DNA of 64,000 nucleotides from assembly GCA_027484025.1 (NCBI GenBank), contig JAIXTI010000286.1, forward strand, positions 1-64,000. The letters run 5' to 3'. The position numbers were made by a program, and so were the translations under genes. Positions 39,464 through 47,665 of this stretch are shown here, piece by piece. The notes under the pieces are model-generated. The model did not search any database. It saw only the letters and a program-made list of their open reading frames with translations, and was not told where the DNA came from. Position 1 is the stretch's first letter. Each line of letters opens with the position of its first letter. Source of the stretch: a bacterium (GTDB taxonomy: Bacteria > Gemmatimonadota > Gemmatimonadetes > Gemmatimonadales > Gemmatimonadaceae).

Positions 39464-41110
39464 ATGGTCACGCGACGACAGCTGCTGTCGCACATGGCAC
39501 TCGTGCCCTTTGCCCCTCGACTCCTGCACGCGCTCGGGCAGTCGGCTCCCGGAGCTGACGAGCGTGCTGATCTGGTGATCATTGGCGGTGGCCTCGGCGG
39601 ATGTGCGGCTGCATTGTCCGCATGCGCGCGCGGACTTCGCGTCATCATGACCGAAGAAACCGACTGGATTGGCGGGCAGCTCACCGCGCAGGGAGTCCCG
39701 CCGGACGAGAACCGCTGGATCGAGTCCATCGGTGGCACCGCCAGCTACCGGGGGCTGCGAAGCGCTGTTCGCGATCAGTACCGCCGCGATCCGGCACTGC
39801 TCGAGCGCGCGCGGGCCAACGCCCGGCTCAACCCGGGCAACGGGTGGGTTTCACGCCTCTGCGCCGAGCCGCGCGCGTGGCTCACCGCCCTCGAAGCGCA
39901 GCTCGCGCCGTACATCGCGTCCGGAATGCTCAGGGTGCTGTCGCATACCCGTGCCGCGGCGGTCGATATCACCGGCGACCGTATTCGGGCTGTTCGTGTG
40001 CACGACGCAATCGGCCGCACGACCGTCTTGCACGCGCCATACTTCGCCGACGCCACCGAGCTCGGCGATCTGCTCCCGCTCTCCAAGGCCGAGCACGTGC
40101 TGGGCGCCGAGTCGAAGGCGATGACCGGCGAACCGCATGCGGCCAACGAGTATCAGCCGGACAACCAACAGAGCTTCACGATGGTGTTCGCCATGGAACA
40201 CCTGGCGGGCGAACAGCACGTGATCGATCGCCCGGCCGAGTACGCACGCTGGCGCACGCAGACGGTATCGGTCGAGGGCACGCCATGGCCCATACTCGGT
40301 TTTGACGAACCCGCAAACAAGCGCATTGGCTTCGACCCCGTGGCGCGTACCGGCTACTGGTCCTACCGGCGCATCATCGACCGAACGCTCTTTGCGTCGG
40401 GGAAGTACGCGAGTGACATCACGCTCGTGAACTGGTGGCAGAACGACTACAGTTTTGGCCCGTTGGCCGGCGTGAGTGCCACCGACGCCGCCCAACATGT
40501 GCGTTCGGCGAAGGATCTCAGTCTTTGCCTGTTGTACTGGCTGCAAACTGAGGCCCCACGCCCCGACGGTGGCGTGGGGTGGCCCGGCCTGCGATTGCGT
40601 ACCGACGTACTGGGTACGGCGGACGGATTGGCGATGGCGCCGTACATTCGGGAGAGTCGCCGCGTGCGTGCGCGTACGACGGTGCGTGAGCAGGATGTCC
40701 TGCGCGATCTGAACCCGCGTGGCGCCGAGACGACGGCGTTTGCCGACAGCGTAGGCATTGGCCACTACGCCATGGACCTGCATCGCACCACGCGTGGTGA
40801 TACTGGGGGGTACGGCGATACCCTGCCCTTTCAGATTCCACTGGGCGCGCTCATCCCCGTGCGCATTCGCAATCTGCTGCCGGCATGCAAGAACATCGGG
40901 GTCACTCACCTGACCAATGGCGGCTATCGCCTGCACCCCATCGAGTGGAACATCGGTGAAGCCGTCGGGCATCTCGTCGCGCAATCACTCGCCACGCGTG
41001 TGCCGCCCGCGGGTATTCATGAGCAGCGCGCGCGTACCGCAGACTTGCAGCGTACGCTCACCGCGGCCGGTGTCCCGCTGGTGTGGCCCGCACCGTTGCC
41101 GACAGGCTGA
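39464..41110 (+). CDS. Exported FAD-dependent oxidoreductase (FAD_oxidored-like)
   Basis: RR-containing signal MVTRRQLLSHMALVPFAPRLLHALGQ; dinucleotide motif DLVIIGGGLGGCAAALSACARGLRVIMTEETDWIGGQLTAQG. Confidence 0.88.
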   Translation: MVTRRQLLSHMALVPFAPRLLHALGQSAPGADERADLVIIGGGLGGCAAALSACARGLRVIMTEETDWIGGQLTAQGVPPDENRWIESIGGTASYRGLRSAVRDQYRRDPALLERARANARLNPGNGWVSRLCAEPRAWLTALEAQLAPYIASGMLRVLSHTRAAAVDITGDRIRAVRVHDAIGRTTVLHAPYFADATELGDLLPLSKAEHVLGAESKAMTGEPHAANEYQPDNQQSFTMVFAMEHLAGEQHVIDRPAEYARWRTQTVSVEGTPWPILGFDEPANKRIGFDPVARTGYWSYRRIIDRTLFASGKYASDITLVNWWQNDYSFGPLAGVSATDAAQHVRSAKDLSLCLLYWLQTEAPRPDGGVGWPGLRLRTDVLGTADGLAMAPYIRESRRVRARTTVREQDVLRDLNPRGAETTAFADSVGIGHYAMDLHRTTRGDTGGYGDTLPFQIPLGALIPVRIRNLLPACKNIGVTHLTNGGYRLHPIEWNIGEAVGHLVAQSLATRVPPAGIHEQRARTADLQRTLTAAGVPLVWPAPLPTG

Positions 41111-41187
41111 CACTGGTCGCGTCGATGATGGACTCGGCGCCGTGTCGATTCCGTAGATCACGCCGTTTGGGCGGTCAGCACCTTCTC

Positions 41188-43953
41188 CTACGGGCGCAGC
41201 TCGAGCGTGACTGCGGGCACCCGCCTCGGCAGCAACCGCGGCACCATGTCGTAACCGCCGGCGGCCGTCTTGATCAAACCGTAGTCGAGCACGTTGGCGC
41301 GGTTGAACACGTTGGTGACGCTCATGCCAAGCACCACGGTCGAACTCCGCACCCGGCGTGTCCACGTTGCGCCGAGATCCGCTTCGATAATCGCCGGGCG
41401 CTTCATGTTCCCAGGCATGTCGATCGGTAAACCGGACTTATCTGGAGCGGCGCTGAACAAGTCGTAGTACACCTGCCGCAGCGCCCATGGACGTCCCACC
41501 ACACCACGCGCGCGCGCGGCAATCGTGATGCTGCGCACCGGCGTCAGCTCCGATACGAGCAGCACGCGATGCGGCTCGAGCCACGGTGGCGGTTGCATCT
41601 GCTCGTTGAAGCGCGACGGGAATCGACGCTGCGCCCACCCAGCATCGTAGGCCAGTTCGTGTCGCCAGTATCCGCCACGAAGCCGCGCATCGCGAATGAC
41701 ACGAAGGCCGGCACCCATGGCACGGCCGTTCATACTGCGCACGAAGTCCATGGCCGTGCGCGGCGCCGTCGATGACGCCGCCCCGTTGGCCCGGTACATC
41801 ACGCCGTAGTCGAACAGGGGAATGGACGGCATCCACTTCGCGTAGCTCTCTCCGCGCACTTCCCACCCCGCGGCGGGACGCCACACGCCTTCGGCCGCGA
41901 CATGCCACGCCTGCGCAACCGGACTCGCGCCGTCCGCCGGGAGCCAGAAGCGCACACTCGGCACAAATGCCACCGGCATCGTGCTCGCCACATCGAATTG
42001 CGTGACGAACTGATGATATCCCCCACCAGAGAGGCGCCAACTCCACGGCACGCCGCGCGCGCCGCTCTCGCCGCGCAGCGACAGACGAGGCTCGGCATAC
42101 GTGCGCCCACTCTGCAGCTGCGTGATACGCAATCCGGCATCCGCGAACAGTGTGGCACGCAGCTGCGTCGTGACATCGGCGAACAGCGCCCCGCGCCATA
42201 CCGAGGTGGTCATCGCCAGCGGCTGCAACACACGATTGGCGATCTGCAAGCTCGAGTTGGCGCGACTGATTTCAGTTCCGACATTCGCCGACACGCGACC
42301 GCTCACCGGCCAGCGCCAATCGGCCGCGAGCGTCGTCTCTTCCATCTCGTTGCGCTCGCCCCCGCTCACCGCGAGCGACGCCGACGACATGGCCATGGAC
42401 GCATCGTGGACTAGCGCATGGCGCGACGTGCGCAGCTGCACACGCTGGCGGACGCTCGCACCAAGCAGCCAGCGGTGCGTGAGCTGTGCTCCGGTCGTGC
42501 GCCAGTTGTAGGCATCTTCGGTGCGCAGCGTCGCGAGTCCGTTGTCGGGGGCGGTACCGCGATACGCGATGCCCTGTGCCGTCGTGAACGCCGACACCGA
42601 CAGTGACTGCGCCGTGCCCCAGTCGAGTGTCGCCGCGGCGTGCACATCGTTTACGGACACCGACTCGTCACCGATGCTCGTCGCATACTGCGTTCGCTCG
42701 AGCTGCTCCATCCCGGGCACCACACCGAAGTCACTGACTCGCGCCAGCAGCACCGGGTCTGGCGTGCTCCAGTGTCGCACGGCCCGCACCATGGCGGAGG
42801 GTGCCGTCCACTGCCAGAGGCCAGTCCGTGCGGCGAGCATCACGCGCCCGCTCGCCTGTCCCAGCGAAAGTGGCGAGGTCACGCGTGCCGTCGCGGTGAG
42901 CGGATCGATAGCCACATCGGTAGAAACCCCCGACGTTGCCGCCGTGCCGCCAAGCCCTTGTGTGAGATCGATGGCACCAGATGCGAAGCTGCCCACGGCG
43001 GCGCCGAATCCGGCGCGATGCACCGTGATGCGATCGACGACCAGCGGCGACACGACGCCGAGGAAACCCGAGAGCGTCGTCACGTCGTACAGCGGAATGC
43101 CATCAAGTCGCCACGGGTGCTCCCCAACGTCTCCGCCCTGCAGATGCAGATCACCCGTCCCGTCGCGACGAGTCACGCCTAGCGGTGCCACCGCCCCGGG
43201 GAGAAACAGTGCGGGGCCGATCACATGAAGGGTCGCGCTGTCGGCGATCACCGACGCACCGAGCGAGGCACTGGCGTCGCCCGCACGGATGCCGTTGATG
43301 ACGACGGGTTGGATGGCCGCCTCGCTGCGCTGCAACGCGACGCGTATGCGACGGGCGGTCCGCGCAGAAATGTCGAGCGTCGCGGTATACGGGCGATAGC
43401 CAAGCGCACGCACGGTCATGTCGTAACGACCGGGACGCAAACGCGCGACGGTGAACACGCCATCGTCACCCGCCGTAATCCACGATGGGGCTTCGGTGAG
43501 TTGCACACGCGCCGACGGTAAAGCCGCCCCCGTGTTGGCATCGACCACGAATCCGCCGAGCGACGCCCACTGGGTGGGCGCCTCCGCGGCAGCAATGACG
43601 ACGTACGTTCCCGACGACAGCCGGTAATAGTCGAGATCGGCCGCGCGCGTGATGCACCGCAACATCGCCTCCGGCGCACCGCGATCGACGCGGCAGCTGA
43701 CGCGCCGCTCCGCGCGCGCGCCAAGACTGGCTTGCTGCCACACGATATTCATGTTCGCAGCACCCGAGAGGCGCTCGAGGGCGTCCACCACCGTGACGTC
43801 GAGCAGCGCCATGGTGAGCACGCGCACACTGTCCCCCACGGTCGCCGGCGTCGCCGATGCCGACGACGCCCGCTGCCCCCCCGCGTCGAATGCCACGAGG
43901 GAGCTCAGCAACACACAGCCGGCCGTCGCCACGCGACGTCGCAAGCGCGACAT
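41188..43953 (-). CDS. TonB-dependent receptor with N-terminal STN domain (FecA-like)
   Basis: STN region (LLDVTVVDALERLSGAANMNIVW...), carboxypeptidase-regulatory-like domain, plug (HLQGGDVGEHPWRLDGIPLYDVTTLSG), long barrel. Start MSRLRRRVATAGCVLL overlaps the fecR stop. Confidence 0.9.
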   Translation of the reverse strand: MSRLRRRVATAGCVLLSSLVAFDAGGQRASSASATPATVGDSVRVLTMALLDVTVVDALERLSGAANMNIVWQQASLGARAERRVSCRVDRGAPEAMLRCITRAADLDYYRLSSGTYVVIAAAEAPTQWASLGGFVVDANTGAALPSARVQLTEAPSWITAGDDGVFTVARLRPGRYDMTVRALGYRPYTATLDISARTARRIRVALQRSEAAIQPVVINGIRAGDASASLGASVIADSATLHVIGPALFLPGAVAPLGVTRRDGTGDLHLQGGDVGEHPWRLDGIPLYDVTTLSGFLGVVSPLVVDRITVHRAGFGAAVGSFASGAIDLTQGLGGTAATSGVSTDVAIDPLTATARVTSPLSLGQASGRVMLAARTGLWQWTAPSAMVRAVRHWSTPDPVLLARVSDFGVVPGMEQLERTQYATSIGDESVSVNDVHAAATLDWGTAQSLSVSAFTTAQGIAYRGTAPDNGLATLRTEDAYNWRTTGAQLTHRWLLGASVRQRVQLRTSRHALVHDASMAMSSASLAVSGGERNEMEETTLAADWRWPVSGRVSANVGTEISRANSSLQIANRVLQPLAMTTSVWRGALFADVTTQLRATLFADAGLRITQLQSGRTYAEPRLSLRGESGARGVPWSWRLSGGGYHQFVTQFDVASTMPVAFVPSVRFWLPADGASPVAQAWHVAAEGVWRPAAGWEVRGESYAKWMPSIPLFDYGVMYRANGAASSTAPRTAMDFVRSMNGRAMGAGLRVIRDARLRGGYWRHELAYDAGWAQRRFPSRFNEQMQPPPWLEPHRVLLVSELTPVRSITIAARARGVVGRPWALRQVYYDLFSAAPDKSGLPIDMPGNMKRPAIIEADLGATWTRRVRSSTVVLGMSVTNVFNRANVLDYGLIKTAAGGYDMVPRLLPRRVPAVTLELRP

Positions 43954-45068
43954 CACGGCCGGGTGGTGCTCCGCGTGAGATGATATCCCCGGCTCGTGCG
44001 CTCGAACTGCATCCCCTGCGCCGTGCAAAGGTCGGCAAGAACCACGTTGATGGCCGGCATGGATGGGTAGAAGAGCGACACCGCCGCGGCCTCATCGATA
44101 TCCCCGGCGCGCGTGATCTCCACGCCCGCCCGATGCGCGAGCTCATCGAGCACGGCGCCCAACGGTTCGTCGAGCGCGGCGAGTCCACCGCTGCGCCACG
44201 AGGCAATCCGCTCCGGCGAGACCGCGGTGACGAGCGGTGTCGCCCCGTCACGACCCACCACGGCACGCTGTCCGGCGCGCAATTCCACCGTGCCACCGGC
44301 TTCGGCACGCGCGGCGGCGGAGACGGCGACATGCCCTTCCTCCACCATCACTTGCGTTCCCCACGTGCCGGCAGGACCGCGCACATCGAAACGCGTGCCG
44401 AGCACGCGGATCTGCGCATCGCTGGTGCGCACCGTGAACGTGCGGCCGTCGCGCGCCACCGTGAAGAATCCGCGTCCGGTCAACGCCACAGTGCGCGAGG
44501 CACTGCGAAGCACGCTCGGCCACCCCAGCGCACGCGGCACCGAGAGCGAGCTGCCGGGCGCGAGCCAGACGGTGCTGCCATCCTCGAGGCGCACCATGCG
44601 CGGCGCCGCCGCCACCGCTCCGGTTGCCGCCGGCGCGTCGTACCGAACAGGCACGGCCCGTATGCCGGCAACTCCTAACGCCGGCACCGCCACCAGACTG
44701 GCCGCCGCCAACCACCGCGGGACCCGGCTGGTACGCTGCCACGCCACAGCGGGTGAGCGGGGAGGGACGGTCGGCAGCGGCGCGCGCACGTCATCTGCGG
44801 GCAGCGCGTCGTCGTCCAGGTCGTCCACCAACGTGAGCGGTGCCGGGACGTCCGTCGTGTACGGTTGGCGTGCGGGGTCGGTGAGCGTCGCGCGCAGCCG
44901 GGCCCACGCCGCACCGCGTTCGGCATCGGTGGCGGCGGGATCGCGAACCGTCGGGGTTGAGAGCGCGTCCCACACGGTGGCGAGCGCCTCTCCGTCGGTA
45001 CGCGATTTCAGTGTGGCGTCGAGTTCACGCGGACGGGACAGCGGGGAGTTGTATGTCATGTGAGCCAC
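43953..45068 (-). CDS. FecR-like anti-sigma factor
   Basis: FecR core RMVRLEDGSTVWLAPGSSLSVPRAL...RTVALTGRGFFTVARDGRTFTVRTSDAQIRVLGTRFDVR; C-terminal STN-like segment. Confidence 0.92.
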   Translation of the reverse strand: MAHMTYNSPLSRPRELDATLKSRTDGEALATVWDALSTPTVRDPAATDAERGAAWARLRATLTDPARQPYTTDVPAPLTLVDDLDDDALPADDVRAPLPTVPPRSPAVAWQRTSRVPRWLAAASLVAVPALGVAGIRAVPVRYDAPAATGAVAAAPRMVRLEDGSTVWLAPGSSLSVPRALGWPSVLRSASRTVALTGRGFFTVARDGRTFTVRTSDAQIRVLGTRFDVRGPAGTWGTQVMVEEGHVAVSAAARAEAGGTVELRAGQRAVVGRDGATPLVTAVSPERIASWRSGGLAALDEPLGAVLDELAHRAGVEITRAGDIDEAAAVSLFYPSMPAINVVLADLCTAQGMQFERTSRGYHLTRSTTRP

Positions 45069-45679
45069 CAGGCGAACGCGGCAACAAGGCTGCCAAAATC
45101 GGTGAGTCGGCGGCGTAGCGTAGCCAGTGCCGCGACGAGGTGATTATTGACGGTACGGGGCGAGCAGCCCATGGCGACCGCCACGTCGGCGTGCGATAGC
45201 CCCTGGAAGCGCGACAGTTCCAGGGCCTCCCGCTGACGGGGGGGCAAGGCGCTCACATACGACGAGAGCCGTTCGCCCAGTTCGTCGTGCTCGAGATCGG
45301 TATCGGGGCGTGGCAACGCCGACGGCGCCGCGCCCTCGAACACGACCGGGTCCTGGAGCAACCGCTGCCGATTGGCGCGGTCGCGCCGCTGGTTGAGCGC
45401 CAGATTCCGGACCGTTCGATACAGATACCCGCTCACCGAGACGTCGGCAGGGAGCGCGTCCCGACGGTCCCACAGCCGCACGAACGCCTCCTGTACCAGG
45501 TCCTCGGCGACGGCCTCATCCTGGGTCAGGCCACGCGCGTACCCCCGCAACGGGGCGTACAGCGTGTCGAAGAGCCCCTGGAAGGCGCGTTCGTCCCCAG
45601 GAAGCCCCGTCCCGCCGTCGGGGAGGGCTACGTGGAGATCCGGTATCGCGGCTGGGTGCGGTGTCGTGGAGTCGGGCAT
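45056..45679 (-). CDS. ECF sigma factor (FecI-like)
   Basis: Region 2: LYAPLRGYARGLTQDEAVAEDLVQEAFVRLWDRRD; region 4: LPPRQREALELSRFQGLSHADVAVAMGCSPRTVNNHLVAAL. Confidence 0.93.
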   Translation of the reverse strand: MPDSTTPHPAAIPDLHVALPDGGTGLPGDERAFQGLFDTLYAPLRGYARGLTQDEAVAEDLVQEAFVRLWDRRDALPADVSVSGYLYRTVRNLALNQRRDRANRQRLLQDPVVFEGAAPSALPRPDTDLEHDELGERLSSYVSALPPRQREALELSRFQGLSHADVAVAMGCSPRTVNNHLVAALATLRRRLTDFGSLVAAFAWWLT

Positions 45680-45761
45680 GCTATAAGGGGGAACACGTGA
45701 GATGGGATTAACGACTAGTCCCGTCATTTCGTGCGCCAGACAGGGGGTGCCGCGGCCTCCT

Positions 45762-46214
45762 ATGTTCCTAGATATGCAACCCGATGCCCGAATCAGCGCC
45801 ATTGCGCACGTCATTCAGCTGGCTGTCGCCCCGGTCTTTCTGCTCACGGGCATCGCCTCGCTCCTGGGGGTACTGACCAACCGGCTGGGACGGGTCATCG
45901 ACCGGGCCCGCCTGCTGGAGGGGCACCTGCCGGACATCACCGGGGAGCACAAGTCCGTCGTGCACGTCGACCTGAAGATGCTCTCGCGCCGCGCGCGCCA
46001 CATCAATCGCGCCATCAGCCTGTGCACCACGGCGGCGCTGCTGGTGTGTATGGTGGTCGCGGTGCTCTTCGTGAGTGCCTTCCTCACCCTCGACATTTCC
46101 CGCGTCATTGCCGGCCTGTTCGTGGTGGCGATGCTCTGCGTCATTGCGGGATTGGTGAGCTTTCTGCGCGAGGTGTATCTCGCCACGCTTTCGCTGCGCA
46201 TCGGGCCGCATTGA
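45762..46214 (+). CDS. DUF2721 membrane protein
   Basis: AHVIQLAVAPVFLLTGIASLLGVLTNRLGRVIDRARLLEG...LKMLSRRARHINRAISLCTTAALLVCMVVAVLFVSAF. Confidence 0.88.
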   Translation: MFLDMQPDARISAIAHVIQLAVAPVFLLTGIASLLGVLTNRLGRVIDRARLLEGHLPDITGEHKSVVHVDLKMLSRRARHINRAISLCTTAALLVCMVVAVLFVSAFLTLDISRVIAGLFVVAMLCVIAGLVSFLREVYLATLSLRIGPH

Positions 46215-46236
46215 CGGGCCGCGGATCGTCGGACGG

Positions 46237-47631
46237 TTACCCGACCGCTGGCGCTGCAAAGCCCCGCGAGTGCAACACCGCAACCACCGAAGGACGGCCG
46301 AGGCTCTCGGGAGGCTCGCCCCATTGGTTGATGGTTTCAGCGCGCGTGGCGCCGGCGTCCAACAGCAGATGGGCAATAGCCGGATAGTCGTCGTCGTTCG
46401 CCCGTGCGCAGTACCGTGAACCATGCGCGGTCCACGCCAGGGGAGAGCTGCCGTAGCGTGAGTCGCGCACGTTCACCGGTGCGCCATGATCGAGGAGCAA
46501 CTGCACCATGTCGGTGCGTCCGTTCCACGCCGCCCAGTGCAGGGCCGTGCCGCCCCACTCGCTCTCGTACGTGAGTGGCCACTGCAACGCGAGCATCAGC
46601 CGCACCGCATCATCACGCCCCTCCATGAGCGCGGTCAGCAGCGTGCCGGCATCGCTCCCGGTGAGCGACGGAATGAGCGTGGGATGCTCCTGCGCAATGC
46701 GTCGCGCCGTCTGCTCATCCGCGGAGAGACAGGCACCGAGCAGACGGTCCATTGTCGACACGCTGCTCATATCGACGCCCTGCTCCGCCAGCCACAACGC
46801 GCCATCGCGGTTCGCCGCACGCATGGCGAGTGCGTACGGCGTCGCACCATCGTCACGTCGCGCGTTGATCAGCGCGCCGTATCTCACGAACATGGCGAGC
46901 ACATCGCCCCTGTAGCCGTTGGCTGCCGCGCGATGCAGCGGTGTTTCCCCCAGCTGTGACGGGTGCTGACCGTCGCGAATGACGGCAAGCGATACGCGCG
47001 GATCGGCACCGTGCTCGAGCAGCCATTGCATCCCCGCAATCACGTGGGGCGCCAACGCATTGGAGGCGCGGTGCGACGCGAGGAAGTGCAGCGGAGTATT
47101 GCCCGTGCCCGCGGGCCCTTCGCTCAGATTGGCGCCGTGCGCGAGCAACAACTCGAGAATCTCACGCCGGTTGTACTGCGCCGCGTGATACAGGCTCTCC
47201 CCGTCCGTCGGTGACGCCCCACGCTCCAGCAGCACCCGTGCGACCGGCACGTTGCCCGCCACACACGGGAAATAGAGCACTGGAATGCGCCCATGCACAT
47301 CGGCGAGTCCCACCGAACAATTCGGATCGGCGCCTGCATCGATGAGTGCGCTCACCACGCGTGCCTGCGTGTCTTCCGACACACCACGCGCGCGCGCCAG
47401 CGCCGATTGCACCGCCAACACGAGCGGCGGCGTCGCATCGTCACCAACAGCGAGCGTCGCCAACGCCGCATCCTGCGCCAGCAGCGCGCGAACAGACGCT
47501 TCGTCCGCGACGACCGCCGCCGCGTGGATACTCGTCGCGACCAGTCCCGGACTGGTGTCCAGAAGTGCGAGCGCCGTCTTCACGTCTTCGTGCCGCACGG
47601 CCTGCATGAGCTCTGCCAGTGACGCCGCCAT
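46237..47631 (-). CDS. Ankyrin-repeat protein
   Basis: Repeats such as GNTPLHFLASHR, GETPLHRAAANGYRGDVLAMFVRYGALINARRDDGATPYALAM, GGTALHWAAWNGRTDMVQLLLDHGAPVN. Confidence 0.93.
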   Translation of the reverse strand: MAASLAELMQAVRHEDVKTALALLDTSPGLVATSIHAAAVVADEASVRALLAQDAALATLAVGDDATPPLVLAVQSALARARGVSEDTQARVVSALIDAGADPNCSVGLADVHGRIPVLYFPCVAGNVPVARVLLERGASPTDGESLYHAAQYNRREILELLLAHGANLSEGPAGTGNTPLHFLASHRASNALAPHVIAGMQWLLEHGADPRVSLAVIRDGQHPSQLGETPLHRAAANGYRGDVLAMFVRYGALINARRDDGATPYALAMRAANRDGALWLAEQGVDMSSVSTMDRLLGACLSADEQTARRIAQEHPTLIPSLTGSDAGTLLTALMEGRDDAVRLMLALQWPLTYESEWGGTALHWAAWNGRTDMVQLLLDHGAPVNVRDSRYGSSPLAWTAHGSRYCARANDDDYPAIAHLLLDAGATRAETINQWGEPPESLGRPSVVAVLHSRGFAAPAVG

Positions 47632-47665
47632 CGCCTACTCCGCGAAAGGAATCATCGCGCCTTAC

